Source: Microbacterium sp. SORGH_AS_1204
Lineage (GTDB): Bacteria; Actinomycetota; Actinomycetes; Actinomycetales; Microbacteriaceae
Length of the DNA: 64,000 nt
Reading direction: 5' to 3'
NCBI RefSeq assembly: GCF_030818935.1
Contig: NZ_JAUTBD010000001.1
Location: 2,914,001 to 2,978,000, forward strand
The notes beneath the pieces were generated by a model. It was given only the letters and a program-made list of their open reading frames with translations, had not been told where the DNA came from and did no database searches. A program made the translations under genes and the position numbers. Shown one piece after another: positions 1 to 9,543 of this stretch (positions are counted from its first letter, which is position 1; every line of letters begins with the position of its first letter).

Positions 1-870
1 CATCACCGTCGCCACGAGCGTGTCGTCGGCGAGCGCACCGCGCTCCTTCATCGACACCGCGAGGATCGCCATGATCTGGTCGCCGTCGACGACGTTGCCC
101 TGGGCGTCCACGGCGAGGCACCGGTCGGCATCTCCGTCGTGGGCGATTCCCACGTCGGCGCCCAGGCGCACGACGGCCTCGGAGAGCACGTCGAGATGCG
201 TGGAGCCGACGCCGTCGTTGATGTTGAGCCCGTCGGGCTCCGCTCCGATGACCGTCACCTGGGCGCCGGCGTCTTTGAACGTCTCCGGCGACACGCCGGC
301 GGCGGCGCCGTGCGCGCAGTCGAGCACCACGTGGATGCCGTCGAGACGGTGCGGCAGCGAGCCCAGCAGGTGCAGCACGTACCGGTCTTCGGCATCGGCG
401 AAGCGACGGATACGACCGACCCCGGCGCCCGTGGGTTGCAGCCGTTCGCCCTCGAGGGCCTTCTCGATGCGCTGCTCGACGATGTCCGGCAGCTTGGTGC
501 CGCCGCGCGCGAAGATCTTGATGCCGTTGTCGGGGGCGGGGTTGTGCGACGCCGACACCATGACACCGAAGTCGGCGTCATGGTCGGCGATGAGGAACGC
601 GGTGGCGGGGGTGGGGATCACACCGGCGTCGAGCACGTCGACGCCCGAGGAGGCCAGGCCCGCCGAGACCGCGGCGGCGAGGAACTCCCCCGAGACGCGC
701 GGGTCGCGCGCGACGACGGCCGTGAGGCGACGACCCTCGGCCTTGCGCGCCTCCGCGGAACGGCCCTGGCCCAGGACGACGGCAGTCGCCTGGGCCAGGT
801 GCAGCGCGAGTTCGGCGGTGAGGAGGCCGTTGGCCAGCCCCCGCACCCCGTCCGTGCCGAAAAGAGGCAT
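1..870 (-). CDS. glmM: Phosphoglucosamine mutase, N-terminal 290 residues (runs off the window edge)
   Basis: Converts glucosamine-6-phosphate to glucosamine-1-phosphate in the cytosol, a step toward UDP-GlcNAc and peptidoglycan. The protein starts [11 protein letters not shown], the usual GlmM beginning, and carries the phosphoserine loop [12 protein letters not shown] near residue 110 and the metal-binding DGDADR motif near residue 260. The reading frame is open to base 1, so roughly the C-terminal third lies outside the window. The ATG is 15 bp downstream of the rpsI stop on the same strand, which is the standard rplM-rpsI-glmM order of Actinobacteria and suggests co-transcription. Identification is very secure. 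Confidence 0.96.
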   Translation of the reverse strand, partial: MPLFGTDGVRGLANGLLTAELALHLAQATAVVLGQGRSAEARKAEGRRLTAVVARDPRVSGEFLAAAVSAGLASSGVDVLDAGVIPTPATAFLIADHDADFGVMVSASHNPAPDNGIKIFARGGTKLPDIVEQRIEKALEGERLQPTGAGVGRIRRFADAEDRYVLHLLGSLPHRLDGIHVVLDCAHGAAAGVSPETFKDAGAQVTVIGAEPDGLNINDGVGSTHLDVLSEAVVRLGADVGIAHDGDADRCLAVDAQGNVVDGDQIMAILAVSMKERGALADDTLVATVM

Positions 871-884
871 ACGGAGGTTCGAAC

Positions 885-1355
885 TCAGCGCTTGGAGTAC
901 TGAGGCGCCTTGCGGGCCTTCTTGAGACCGGCCTTCTTGCGCTCCTTGACGCGAGCGTCGCGCGAGAGGAAGCCGGCCTTCTTCAGGGTCGGGCGGTTGT
1001 TCTCGGCGTCGATCTCGTTGAGCGCACGGGCGATGCCCAGGCGCAGCGCGCCGGCCTGGCCCGAGGGGCCGCCACCGGAGATGCGCGCGATCACGTCGTA
1101 CGAGCCCGCGAGCTCGAGAACCGTGAACGGGTCGTTGATCAGCTGCTGGTGCAGCTTGTTGGGGAAGTAGTCCTCGATCGTGCGGCCGTTGACCGTGATC
1201 GTGCCCGAACCGGGAACCAGGCGCACGCGGGCGATGGCCTGCTTGCGACGGCCCACGGCTGCGCCGGGGACGGAGAGCACGGGGCGCTCGGCCGCGACGG
1301 CCGACTGCTCGGCCGGCGTCTCGGTGCTGTAGTTGCTGGAGTCGATGTTCGACAC
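885..1355 (-). CDS. rpsI: 30S ribosomal protein S9
   Basis: Small-subunit ribosomal protein whose C-terminal tail reaches the P-site tRNA. The 156-residue product has an acidic, low-complexity N-terminal extension of about 30 residues, as is common in Actinobacteria, followed by the S9 core ([17 protein letters not shown], then [20 protein letters not shown]). It ends in the basic tail KAPQYSKR that contacts tRNA. It lies 24 bp after rplM on the same strand, consistent with the conserved L13-S9 operon. Start ATG has an AGGACG-like ribosome site a few bases upstream. Nothing is unusual. Confidence 0.98.
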   Translation of the reverse strand: MSNIDSSNYSTETPAEQSAVAAERPVLSVPGAAVGRRKQAIARVRLVPGSGTITVNGRTIEDYFPNKLHQQLINDPFTVLELAGSYDVIARISGGGPSGQAGALRLGIARALNEIDAENNRPTLKKAGFLSRDARVKERKKAGLKKARKAPQYSKR

Positions 1356-1379
1356 TGTTTCGTCCTTATCCGGCGGCGC

Positions 1380-1826
1380 TTACTGGGCGACCTGGTCGAA
1401 GGTGTATGCCGTGGGCTGCTGAGCACCGTGGGGGTGCTCGGCGCCGCGGTAGACCTTGAGCTTCTTGAGCTGCGCCGCGCCGAGGCTGTTCTTGGGCAGC
1501 ATGCCGCGGATGGCCTTCTCGACCGCGCGGACGGGGTTCTTCTCGAGGAGTTCGTCGTAGGTGACGGACTTGAGGCCGCCCGGGAAGCCCGAGTGGCGGT
1601 AGGCCTTCTTCTGCGTGAGCTTCTGGCCCGTGAGCGCGACCTTGTCGGCGTTGATCACGATGACGAAGTCGCCGGAGTCGATGTGGTTGGCGAAGGTCGC
1701 CTTGTGCTTGCCGCGGAGGAGGACCGCCGCGTGCGAGGCGAGACGGCCGAGGACGACGTCGGTGGCGTCGATAACGACCCACTCGCGCGTGACCTCAGCG
1801 GCCTTGGGGGTGAAAGTGCGCGTCAC
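1380..1826 (-). CDS. rplM: 50S ribosomal protein L13
   Basis: Early-assembly large-subunit protein. The GTG start at 1826 gives a 148-residue product beginning [16 protein letters not shown], close to the family's usual 142-147; the open frame continues 46 codons further upstream but that part has no L13 character. Core motifs include [16 protein letters not shown], the [16 protein letters not shown] segment and [14 protein letters not shown]. First gene of the rplM-rpsI-glmM block. Its ribosome site is weak (AAGAAAG). Confidence 0.97.
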   Translation of the reverse strand: MTRTFTPKAAEVTREWVVIDATDVVLGRLASHAAVLLRGKHKATFANHIDSGDFVIVINADKVALTGQKLTQKKAYRHSGFPGGLKSVTYDELLEKNPVRAVEKAIRGMLPKNSLGAAQLKKLKVYRGAEHPHGAQQPTAYTFDQVAQ

Positions 1827-2013
1827 AGTAGTGCTGCTTTCTTGATCGAACGGAGGAGTTCGTGAATCCCGCTCCGGTGGTCCGTTGCCGCGCCGATGAC
1901 GCAGGAACAGGGCCGGTGGAGGGCTCACGTTCGGGCAACCCGCTCGCAGAGAGGCGGGCACCAAAGAGCAAGACTACGGCATCCGGATGCCACGGCCAAA
2001 TGCCGGCGGGTCG

Positions 2014-2763
2014 TCACGCGAGGAGCGTGCCCACCGCGACGAGAGCGAAACCCGTCGCGTTGTAGACCACGTGCGTGGCCACCGCCGGCCAGATGCGTCC
2101 GGTTCCGACCGTGAACGTCGCCGTGACCACGCCGACCAGCGCGAGTGCCACGAGTTCCGACGTCTCCCGCGGCGCGGTCAGCTCATGGGCTGCGACGAAG
2201 AGTGCCGTCGAGAACGCGATCGCGGCAATACCGGCCGACGACGCGCCCATCCGACGCCGGACGACCGAGAAGACGCCGACCAGCACGACCCCGCGGAAGA
2301 ACGCCTCCTCGAGGGCCGGGGTGACGAGCGACCCCGCGAGCGCGTCGAGCGGGAAGGTCGCCGGCAGCCGCCCATCGGCGGTGAACGTCGACGGCCATGC
2401 GGCACCGCCCACGACGACGTCGGCGACGATTCCCTCCGTCAGCCGGAGGAGCAGCCCGAACACGAAGCCGTAGACGACGTCGATTGCGCGCACACGCAGC
2501 AGACCACGCGGACGCGAGCGCGAGAAGGCCACGGCGACGGGAACCGCCATCGACAGCCACACCAACGCGCGCGCGGCGTTCGCGGCGGTCTCCACGGGGA
2601 AGACCGCGGGGGCGGCGTGGGAGGCGAGGGCTCCCGCTCCGACGGCGCACACGGCCCATCCGAGCATCTCGAGGTCCCAGCGCGCGGTGCTGGAGCCCCC
2701 GTCCCGCCATTTCCGTCGCCGGCGGTCCCGGGGGCGAGGGACGGGGGCGTCGAGGGAGGGCAC
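2014..2763 (-). CDS. CPBP (CAAX-type) intramembrane metalloprotease
   Basis: Polytopic membrane protein of the CPBP/Abi family. It has about seven hydrophobic segments and the family's motifs: EEAFFRG (paired Glu plus Arg) around residues 160-166, a His in FVAAHEL and the final HVVYNATG (H-x3-N). In bacteria such proteins are implicated in bacteriocin self-immunity and protein processing; the substrate here is unknown. I place the start at GTG 2763 because a TACCCT hexamer lies exactly 7 nt upstream (leaderless signature); an ATG at 2820 would add 19 residues. It is a lone gene. Confidence 0.8.
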   Translation of the reverse strand: MPSLDAPVPRPRDRRRRKWRDGGSSTARWDLEMLGWAVCAVGAGALASHAAPAVFPVETAANAARALVWLSMAVPVAVAFSRSRPRGLLRVRAIDVVYGFVFGLLLRLTEGIVADVVVGGAAWPSTFTADGRLPATFPLDALAGSLVTPALEEAFFRGVVLVGVFSVVRRRMGASSAGIAAIAFSTALFVAAHELTAPRETSELVALALVGVVTATFTVGTGRIWPAVATHVVYNATGFALVAVGTLLA

Positions 2764-2770
2764 GCGGGCC

Positions 2771-2776
2771 AGGGTA
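2771..2776 (-). promoter_or_regulatory. -10 element (TACCCT) for the CPBP protease
   Basis: Read on the minus strand, TACCCT is separated by 7 nt (2764-2770) from the GTG at 2763, so transcription would begin at or next to the start codon. No -35 was recognised. Confidence 0.45.
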
Positions 2777-2962
2777 GGACGCCGATAGGCGGCGTGACCC
2801 GCGTGAGGGCCCGCGGGCACCGGCCTTCACCATCTGCTTCACCCCGACGAGGAAGAGCCTCGTCCGAGCACGACGATGCCCCGCCGCCCGAAGACGACGG
2901 GGCATCGACACGTCTGCGCGTCCACCGCGGATGCGGGCGAGAGTGAGGACGCGGGCCGTGGG

Positions 2963-3799
2963 TCAGCGCTGGAGGAAGTCGATCAGCACACGGTTGAACT
3001 CGTCGGCGTGGCTGACGTTCACGCCGTGCGGCGCGCCCGCGACGACGTGGAGCTCGCTTCCCGCGATCGCCTCGTGCGTGCGCTTGCCCGATCCCTCGAA
3101 CGGCACGGTCGCGTCGCTGTCGCCGTGGACGACGAGCGTCGGAACGGTGACATTCGGCAGGTCGTCGCGGAAATCGGTGGTGGCGAAAGCCTCCATCGAC
3201 TTCAGCGCCGCGTGGTGGTCTGCCTGATTGGCAAGGCGCTCGGCCTCGGCGCGGTCGGCCTCCGAGACGGCGAGCGTGCCGTCGACCGAGAAGAAGTCGG
3301 TCGTGAACTGGTGGTAGAACGCTTTCTCGTCGTCCTTGAGCCCCTGCTTCATGCCGTCGGCGGTCTCGTCGTCGAGCGGGCCCTCGGGGTTGTCGTCGGT
3401 CTTGGCCAGGTACGGCGGTACGGCCGCGGCGAAGACGACGCTGCGGATGCGCTCGGAGCCGTGACGCGACAGGTAGCGCGCGACCTCGCCGCCGCCCATC
3501 GAGAAGCCGACGAGAGTGGCGTCGCGCAGGTCGAGCGCCTCGAGCACGGCGCTCAGGTCGTTCGCGAACGTGTCGTAGTCGTACCCGGTGCGCGGCTTGT
3601 CGCTGCGACCGAACCCGCGGCGGTCGTAGGTGACGACGCGATAACCGGCGCCCTCGAGCGCGGGAATCTGGTGCGCCCACGACTCACCCGAGAGGGGCCA
3701 GCCGTGGATGAGCACGACGGGACGACCCGTGCCGCCGGTGTCGTCGACGTGCAGGTCGATGTCGGTCAGGAGTCCATGGTGTGCGGTGATCTCGCTCAT
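2963..3799 (-). CDS. Alpha/beta hydrolase, arylesterase/non-haem haloperoxidase type
   Basis: A 278-residue alpha/beta-hydrolase. Visible are the oxyanion-hole HGWPLSG, the nucleophile elbow GFSMGGGEVARYL (Ser about residue 97), the acid in VVHGDSDATVPFE and the C-terminal His in GAPHGVN. The GFSMGGGE elbow and LIDFLQR end are typical of the chloroperoxidase-like esterases, cytosolic enzymes that hydrolyse small esters and can show perhydrolase activity. ATG 3799 begins MSEITAHHG; an upstream in-frame ATG gives only basic non-family sequence. Substrate is not predictable. Confidence 0.88.
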   Translation of the reverse strand: MSEITAHHGLLTDIDLHVDDTGGTGRPVVLIHGWPLSGESWAHQIPALEGAGYRVVTYDRRGFGRSDKPRTGYDYDTFANDLSAVLEALDLRDATLVGFSMGGGEVARYLSRHGSERIRSVVFAAAVPPYLAKTDDNPEGPLDDETADGMKQGLKDDEKAFYHQFTTDFFSVDGTLAVSEADRAEAERLANQADHHAALKSMEAFATTDFRDDLPNVTVPTLVVHGDSDATVPFEGSGKRTHEAIAGSELHVVAGAPHGVNVSHADEFNRVLIDFLQR

Positions 3800-3936
3800 G
3801 GCGGCAATGGTCCGGGGCCTTCCTGAACGCGGGCCCCTGCTTGACGCCAGGGTGTCGAAACGGTAACGCTCGCCCACCTGCCGAGGCACACACCGCCCAC
3901 GGATGCAACGGCTCGGAGGCGCCTACCGGGCTTCGC

Positions 3937-3942
3937 TAGCCT
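3937..3942 (+). promoter_or_regulatory. -10 element (TAGCCT) for the lipoprotein gene
   Basis: TAGCCT sits 6 nt before the ATG at 3949, leaving no room for a Shine-Dalgarno site; the mRNA is probably leaderless. Confidence 0.5.
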
Positions 3943-3948
3943 GCCCGC

Positions 3949-4491
3949 ATGTCATCGACACGTGTTCCCGGCTCGACCCTGCTCGCCGCGATGAGTGTGC
4001 TGGGCGTGCTGGCGCTCAGCGCCTGCACCCCGGCATCCGATGGCGCACCCGCGACCGGCGTGTCCGGCGGGCAGACGTCGTCGTCGGACTCCACAACGGT
4101 GGACGACGACGGCCGGACCGTCGTGACCGTCGTCAACACCGCTGAGGCGAGCGCCGGAGGTCGCGCCTTCCAGCTCGAGCGCGACGACGACACGTGGGAG
4201 GTGCACGTGGCCGTGGGCGATCGGGAGATCGAGGTGCGCGTGGCATCCGATGGGACGACGGTTCGGTCTTCCAACGACGACGACGCCATCGACGCCGACG
4301 AGCGTGCCGCGCTGGATGCCGCCGTGACGACCCTGGCGGACGCGGTGCGCATCGCCACCACGGAGCACTCCGGCGGCGAGCGTCTGGCCGAGGTTCAGCT
4401 CGACGAGCGTGACGGCACGTGGGCCTGGGAGGTGGAGCTCTCCGGCGGCACGACGGTGCGCGTCTCCGCCGCGGACGGCGCGGTCCTCTGA
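3949..4491 (+). CDS. PepSY-like lipoprotein
   Basis: A 180-residue exported lipoprotein. Residues 1-26 form a signal peptide with lipobox LSAC, so Cys26 should be lipidated on the outer face of the membrane. A Ser/Thr/Asp-rich linker follows, then two similar alpha/beta modules (AFQLERDDDTWEVHV... and EVQLDERDGTWAWEV...), each with the strand-turn-strand look of PepSY domains. PepSY proteins are often inhibitors or ligand binders; no partner is evident here. Monocistronic, about 90 bp before the short ORF that precedes the CorC-type gene. Confidence 0.75.
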   Translation: MSSTRVPGSTLLAAMSVLGVLALSACTPASDGAPATGVSGGQTSSSDSTTVDDDGRTVVTVVNTAEASAGGRAFQLERDDDTWEVHVAVGDREIEVRVASDGTTVRSSNDDDAIDADERAALDAAVTTLADAVRIATTEHSGGERLAEVQLDERDGTWAWEVELSGGTTVRVSAADGAVL

Positions 4492-4565
4492 CCCGCCCCA
4501 CGATGCAGAGTGGCCCGCCGGGCGCAACCCTCACGCCCGAACGGGCGCGTTCGCGCCGCCCTCAC

Positions 4566-4571
4566 TACACT
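4566..4571 (+). promoter_or_regulatory. -10 element (TACACT) upstream of the CorC-type gene
   Basis: TACACT is followed by 6 nt and then the ATG at 4578 of a 30-codon ORF that runs into the CorC-type gene. This is the most likely promoter for both. Confidence 0.5.
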
Positions 4572-4577
4572 CGCGCC

Positions 4578-4670
4578 ATGAGCCACGCTCCCGACTCCGA
4601 CGGTCATAGTCCGAGCGCCCGGGTGACCCCGGGCGACGCATCCACCCGGGGGGCGGTGAGCAGCCGGTGA
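4578..4670 (+). CDS. Possible 30-residue leader peptide coupled to the CorC-type gene
   Basis: Short ORF MSHAPDSDGHSPSARVTPGD... with no recognisable domain. Two features suggest it may be translated: its ATG lies 6 nt after a -10 hexamer, and its TGA overlaps the GTG of the next gene in the arrangement GTGA (4667-4670), the usual geometry of translational coupling. It may instead be a chance frame inside a 5' leader of about 90 nt. The CorC-type gene has no strong Shine-Dalgarno site of its own, which fits the coupling idea. Confidence 0.35.
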   Translation: MSHAPDSDGHSPSARVTPGDASTRGAVSSR

Positions 4671-5959
4671 GCGATCTCGCGCTGAACATCGTGCTCGTGG
4701 TCGTCTTCGTCATGATCGGCGGCGTGTTCGCGGCGACGGAGATGGCCCTGGTCACCCTGCGGGAGAGCCAGGTCAACGCCCTCGCCGCACGCGGGAGACG
4801 AGGTCAGAAGGTCGCAGAGCTGGCCCGCAATCCGAACACGTTCCTGTCCGCCGTGCAGATCGGCGTGACGGTGGCGGGATTCGCCTCGGCCGCGTACGGC
4901 GCGTCGTCGATCGCGCCCTCGGTCACCCCGCTCTTCGAGGGCCTCGGTCTCGAACCCGCGATGGCCGCGACCGTGGCGACCATCGCCCTCACCCTCGTCA
5001 TCGCCTACCTCTCGCTCGTGCTGGGCGAACTCGTGCCGAAGCGGCTGGCGATCCAGCGCAATGCCGCGTTCGCGTACGCGGTCGCGCCCGTGCTGAACGG
5101 GTTCGCCACTCTGATGCGGCCGGTGATCTGGCTGCTATCCATCTCGACGAACGTGCTCGTGCGTCTGCTCGGCGGAGACCCGAACAAGACCGGCGAGGAG
5201 CTGACCGAGGAGGAGCTGCGCGACATCGTCTCCAGTCACGAGGGACTCCCGGCCGATGAGCGCCGCATCCTCGATGACGTCCTCTCGCTCCGCGGCCGCC
5301 ATGTCAGCGAGGTCATGCGTCCCCGCCCGGAAGTGGTGACGCTGGACGCCGGAGGCACGATCTCCGAAGCGCGCGACATCGTCCGCGAGCTGCCGTACTC
5401 CCGTTACCCGGTGGCGGAGCAGTCCATCGACGACGTGGTCGGGTTCGTGCACGTGCGCGACCTCTCCGACGACGTCGACCGTCCTTTGAGCGCGGTGATG
5501 AGGGAGATCCGTTACATCCCCTCGACCGCGCGGGTGCTTCCGACCCTCACCGCGATGCGCGCGGAGGGCAGCCACATCGCCGTCGTGGTCGACGAGTACG
5601 GCGGCACCGACGGCATCGTGACGCTCGAGGATCTCGTCGAGGAGGTCGTCGGCGAGATCTTCGACGAGTACGACACGGATGCCGAGCAACCCCTGGCCGA
5701 GGGGGAGCACGGCGTCGTCGAGGGCCGGCTCAATCTGCAGGACTTCGAGGAGGCCACCGGTGTGACCCTCCCCCGCGGCGCCGCCGACACGGTCGGGGGC
5801 TTCGTCGTGGAGCGGCTCGGGCGACTGGCGAGGGCGGGTGACACCGTCGAGGTCGACGGTGCGACGCTGCAGGTGCGCGCGGTCGAACGCCGGCGCGTGG
5901 CAGAACTGCTCGTCACGCGACACCCCGTGGGCGAGTCCGAGGTGCCTACCGTCGACTGA
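4667..5959 (+). CDS. CNNM/CorC-family membrane protein (DUF21, CBS pair, CorC_HlyC domain)
   Basis: A 430-residue protein of the family often labelled hemolysin. Residues 1-190 hold four hydrophobic segments of the DUF21/CNNM module (for example [15 protein letters not shown] and [14 protein letters not shown]). Residues about 200-330 hold two CBS motifs ([48 protein letters not shown]), and the tail is a CorC_HlyC domain ([14 protein letters not shown]). Relatives transport or sense Mg2+/Co2+ and bind nucleotides in the CBS pair. The GTG start overlaps the stop of a possible leader peptide. The hemolysin label is historical and not implied. Confidence 0.88.
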   Translation: MSDLALNIVLVVVFVMIGGVFAATEMALVTLRESQVNALAARGRRGQKVAELARNPNTFLSAVQIGVTVAGFASAAYGASSIAPSVTPLFEGLGLEPAMAATVATIALTLVIAYLSLVLGELVPKRLAIQRNAAFAYAVAPVLNGFATLMRPVIWLLSISTNVLVRLLGGDPNKTGEELTEEELRDIVSSHEGLPADERRILDDVLSLRGRHVSEVMRPRPEVVTLDAGGTISEARDIVRELPYSRYPVAEQSIDDVVGFVHVRDLSDDVDRPLSAVMREIRYIPSTARVLPTLTAMRAEGSHIAVVVDEYGGTDGIVTLEDLVEEVVGEIFDEYDTDAEQPLAEGEHGVVEGRLNLQDFEEATGVTLPRGAADTVGGFVVERLGRLARAGDTVEVDGATLQVRAVERRRVAELLVTRHPVGESEVPTVD

Positions 5960-6217
5960 CGACGGCAGGGCGGGCGACACCCGCGACGGCCCGGGGCGGA
6001 CCGTCAGGCGACGTCGCCTCCGAGCGGGGCGGCGGGACCGCCGAGTTCGAAGTGGTGCCCGTTGATGGCGAGCAGGTCTCGGTCACCGTCGGGGGCGACG
6101 TTCATCGGTGCCGTGGAGCTCGTGTCGCTTCGGCTGATCATGCGGCCCATGCTCACTCGATCCGGGGGTGCCACGGCAGGGGTTGACATCCCCGTGCCGC
6201 GCCGGACGGCAGGATCA

Positions 6218-6244
6218 ATTGTGGACAATCAAATTGTGTACAAT
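6218..6244 (+). promoter_or_regulatory. Double OhrR-type operator overlapping the ohrR -10
   Basis: Two copies of ATTGTGKACAAT occur at 6218-6229 and 6233-6244, spaced 15 bp start to start. Each is a near-palindrome of ATTGT/ACAAT half-sites, the kind of AT-rich box bound by OhrR repressors. The second copy contains TACAAT (6239-6244), a good -10 located 9 nt before the ohrR ATG, so OhrR binding would block its own transcription and that of ohr. Confidence 0.75.
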
Positions 6245-6253
6245 GCTTCTCTC

Positions 6254-6733
6254 ATGCCTGCCGTCGATGCTCTCGTCTGCTTCGCTCTGTACGCCGCGAA
6301 TCGCACCACCGCACAGGCGTACCGTGTGCTGCTCGAACCGTGGAACCTCACCTACCCGCAGTACATCGCGCTCGTCACGCTGTGGGGCGACGGGGAGCAG
6401 ACGGTCAGCTCCCTCGGCGAAGCCCTCCAGCTCGACTCGGGCACGCTGTCGCCGATGCTCGCGCGCATGGAGGCCAACGGCCTGCTCACCCGCGCTCGTC
6501 GCGTCGACGACGAGCGCGTCGTCACGGTCACCCTCACCGACCGCGGACTCCGGCTACGAGACGAGCTCGCCCATGTTCCCCGCTGCATCGCCGCCGGCGC
6601 CGGACTGACCGACGCGAACAGCGCACGCGAACTCATCGACGCCCTGCACCAGCTCACCGAGGCCATGAGAGACCTCCGTGACCACCCCGACACCGTGCTC
6701 GCCGCCGCCGGCATCCCCCGCCCCCGGGCATGA
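6254..6733 (+). CDS. ohrR: MarR-family organic peroxide sensor/repressor
   Basis: A 159-residue MarR-type regulator. Start MPAVDALVCFALYAANR has the reactive cysteine (Cys9) in the N-terminal helix where OhrR proteins carry it. A second cysteine, Cys111 in HVPRCIAAG, suggests the two-cysteine class in which peroxide oxidation ends in a disulfide. The winged helix spans about residues 48-98 (SLGEALQLDSGTLSPMLARM). Partner gene ohr follows by 33 bp, and the double ATTGTGKACAAT operator lies directly upstream, so autoregulation and control of ohr are very likely. An upstream in-frame GTG would fall inside the operator and is rejected as start. Confidence 0.92.
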   Translation: MPAVDALVCFALYAANRTTAQAYRVLLEPWNLTYPQYIALVTLWGDGEQTVSSLGEALQLDSGTLSPMLARMEANGLLTRARRVDDERVVTVTLTDRGLRLRDELAHVPRCIAAGAGLTDANSARELIDALHQLTEAMRDLRDHPDTVLAAAGIPRPRA

Positions 6734-6766
6734 GCATGTTCCCCGCCCCCTACGAAAGGAACCCCC

Positions 6767-7186
<420 letters not shown>

Positions 7187-7345
7187 CCTTCTGGTGACAC
7201 CGGGGCGGGCGCCGAGTCATCGGAGGGTCGGACCGGCCGCACCGCGGCAGCACCAGCGGCTGCGGGTGGGCATGGGCACTCTTTCGACGAGATCGCGTTC
7301 CGTCCCGGTCCGCTCTCCCCGCCGCCGACCGCGCTGCGCGGCCGG

Positions 7346-8416
7346 TCAGCGCAGTTGCAGCTCGCTCTCCGTCTTCGCGTACGATCGGCGCAGCCACTGG
7401 CCGAAGCCGGGCTGCGCCAGGCACGCCGACGCGGTGTCGCACGTGACAACAGGATCTTTTGACGCGTAGGTCTCGTACACCCCGACCTTGCCGTCGAGGG
7501 CGTCGCCCTCGACGTTCACCGGCTGATGCTGCGACGGGTATCCGATGTAATAGGTGACGTTCTCGGCCGGGACCCCGACTGAGGGCGCGACGGCGCGCAC
7601 CAGCGAGCCGACGCAGGAGTGGTCGGGATGATCTCCCCGCGCGAAAGCGCTCTCGTGCGGGATGTTCGTGGTCACATGGTCAGGGCTGCCGGCATGGATG
7701 AGTTCGGCGACGGTGTCGGCCAGGCGACTCGCGTCGAGTGTCGGCCCGTCATCGACCGGTTGCAGCACCGGCACGGTCCCGTTGATCAACTGGGTCAGCC
7801 CGGCACCCCCCGTGCTCGGGAACCCCGTGGCGTTCAGATTGCCGTCGGGCAGGCGAAGCACGGTGATCGAGAGGCGGGGATCGTCGACGGGCACGAACCG
7901 CGTCGCGCGCGCGCCGCTCAGGAGCGTGATCTCGCGCGTCTCCCACGGCATTGTGACATCCCGCATCCGGTCGTAGGCGGCACGGATGCCGGCCTCCCGT
8001 TCCAACGCGTAGTCGAGTCCGCGGCCCGCGTCACCGGCCGTGACGAAGACCGTCCGCAGAGTCGCCCCGGAAGCGATCACGCCGGCGAGGTGGGGGTTGG
8101 CGAAGATGATGTCGTCGTCGGCGTGCGCCCACACGGCGACGGTGGTCTCGCCCTGCGGCGGCTCGTAGGCGGGTGACGTCGCGCGCGGCGAGGTGCTCGG
8201 AACCGGAACGATGGGGTTGAGTTCCACCCACGTGCCCTCCGGGCCCGCCGAGCGTCGGATATCGCGGTAGATGAGCGCGCCGCCGCCCAGGGCGGCGAGA
8301 CCTCCCACCGCGACTCCGGCCAGCACCAGCGCGCGGCGGCTGACGACCGGTCGCCGGCGCGGTGCACGCTCTGCCTCGTTGCCGCCTCCGTGCGAAGGCT
8401 CGTCGATGTCACTCAC
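7346..8416 (-). CDS. PIG-L family deacetylase, membrane-anchored
   Basis: A 356-residue LmbE/PIG-L-type protein, a family of zinc-dependent N-deacetylases acting on GlcNAc-containing substrates. A basic stretch and one hydrophobic segment (ALVLAGVAVGGLAALGG) near residues 28-50 indicate an N-terminal anchor with the domain outside the cell. Metal motifs are AHADDD (the family consensus is AHPDDE) and GDHPDHSCVG. GTG 8416 is chosen because upstream sequence loses family character and a GGACGGAG site precedes it. A paralogue lies at 9768-10853. Substrate is unknown; proximity to exopolysaccharide genes suggests surface glycans. Confidence 0.85.
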   Translation of the reverse strand: MSDIDEPSHGGGNEAERAPRRRPVVSRRALVLAGVAVGGLAALGGGALIYRDIRRSAGPEGTWVELNPIVPVPSTSPRATSPAYEPPQGETTVAVWAHADDDIIFANPHLAGVIASGATLRTVFVTAGDAGRGLDYALEREAGIRAAYDRMRDVTMPWETREITLLSGARATRFVPVDDPRLSITVLRLPDGNLNATGFPSTGGAGLTQLINGTVPVLQPVDDGPTLDASRLADTVAELIHAGSPDHVTTNIPHESAFARGDHPDHSCVGSLVRAVAPSVGVPAENVTYYIGYPSQHQPVNVEGDALDGKVGVYETYASKDPVVTCDTASACLAQPGFGQWLRRSYAKTESELQLR

Positions 8417-8646
8417 GGCAACTCCGTCCTGTGATGCGCCCCCCGGCGACGGATTTCGGGTACGTCGCGCCCCCGGGACGCCCTTCGACGCTATCGCGCT
8501 CCGCACGATCGTCCGAACGCGCCGCAGCGTGCCATCCGAGCCGATCGCTCGATCATCCGATGTCGACCGGAACCGTGCCGCCCGTATGCACCCGACGCAT
8601 CGGCGATCCTCAGCGCGCGCCTAAGGACGGTCGTGACACTCGCCGT

Positions 8647-8928
8647 ATGCAGACCTCCTCACCGCCGCGGTCACTGTCGCCCGTAGCCCTCCGCGTGCGC
8701 GCGGTGCTGAACGAGTGGGATCCGATCGGCGTTCGTCAGATCAGCAGTGCGTGGCCCGACGATGAGTACGACGACCTGATCCTGCCCATTCTCGAGGCTC
8801 TCGACGTCCGCCCCTCCGTCGGAGAACTGGCGGCGGAGCTGCGCACGGTCGTCGAGGTCGATTACGGGCTCCCCACCCCGGACGGATGCCACGACACGGC
8901 ACGCTCGCTCCTGGCGATCGTTCCGTGA
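8647..8928 (+). CDS. Small hypothetical protein, DUF1871-like
   Basis: A 93-residue soluble protein. The segment RVRAVLNEWDPIGVRQISS followed by PDDEYDDLILPIL resembles the DUF1871 pattern (NEWDPIGV ... DEYD), a small family of unknown function, but I could not verify this. No membrane segment, signal or metal motif is visible. The ATG lies 6 nt after GACACT, a degenerate -10. It stands alone between the two PIG-L genes. Confidence 0.6.
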   Translation: MQTSSPPRSLSPVALRVRAVLNEWDPIGVRQISSAWPDDEYDDLILPILEALDVRPSVGELAAELRTVVEVDYGLPTPDGCHDTARSLLAIVP

Positions 8929-8996
8929 GCAGATCACCCGCCCTATCCGGCCGGTGGCGCGGTAGCAAGCCCTGCCGGCCGTTCGGACGACGCTCC

Positions 8997-9002
8997 TAAG
9001 GT
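8997..9002 (+). promoter_or_regulatory. -10 element (TAAGGT) for the PEBP-like gene
   Basis: TAAGGT ends 7 nt before the ATG at 9010 and overlaps an alternative upstream GTG at 9001, which decides the start in favour of 9010. Confidence 0.5.
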
Positions 9003-9009
9003 GCCGTCC

Positions 9010-9534
9010 ATGGTCGATCTCACCCGCCCGCAGACACCCGATCCCTACCCGCTCCTGCCGGCGACGGCATCGTTCGAGGTCATGAGCGATGACATCGTCG
9101 ACGGTGGGCCGCTCGACGACGCGCAGGTCGCCGATGCGGGCAACACCTCGCCGCATTTGCGCTGGTCCGAGGTGCCGGAAGGGACGAGATCGTTCACCGT
9201 CACGTGCTTCGACCCCGACGCCCCCACGCCCAGCGGCTTCTGGCACTGGGTCCTGGTCGATCTCCCCGCCGACACCCGCGAGCTGCCCACGGGCGCCGCC
9301 TCGGCGACGCTTCCCGACGGCGCCTTCCACGTGCGCAACGACGGCGGGGAGGCCGGTTTCATGGGGGCTGCTCCCCCGCCCGGCGACCAGCCCCACCGCT
9401 ACCTCTTCGTCGTTCATGCCGTCGGCGAGGACACCCTGGGCGTCGAGCCCGACGCCACCCCGGCCGCCGTGTCGTTCGCCCTGGCGTTCGCCACCCTCGG
9501 CCGCGCGATCCTGTACGGCACCTACAGCCGCTGA
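9010..9534 (+). CDS. YbhB/YbcL family Raf-kinase-inhibitor-like (PEBP) protein
   Basis: A 174-residue cytosolic PEBP-fold protein. It shows the conserved ligand-pocket segments SPHLRWSEVPEGTRSF, DPDAPTPSGFWHWVLVDLP and YLFVVHAVG. The bacterial members bind small anions or lipids and have no settled function. The start is set by the -10 hexamer 7 nt upstream. The next gene follows 9 bp later on the same strand with a GAGGAG ribosome site at the stop codon, so the two form an operon. Confidence 0.9.
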   Translation: MVDLTRPQTPDPYPLLPATASFEVMSDDIVDGGPLDDAQVADAGNTSPHLRWSEVPEGTRSFTVTCFDPDAPTPSGFWHWVLVDLPADTRELPTGAASATLPDGAFHVRNDGGEAGFMGAAPPPGDQPHRYLFVVHAVGEDTLGVEPDATPAAVSFALAFATLGRAILYGTYSR

Positions 9535-9543
9535 GGAGCGACG

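Noticed and set aside
2439..3680. A 413-codon minus-strand frame spanning CPBP and hydrolase genes
   Set aside because: It overlaps both genes in another frame and is Arg/Pro-rich without any family signal.
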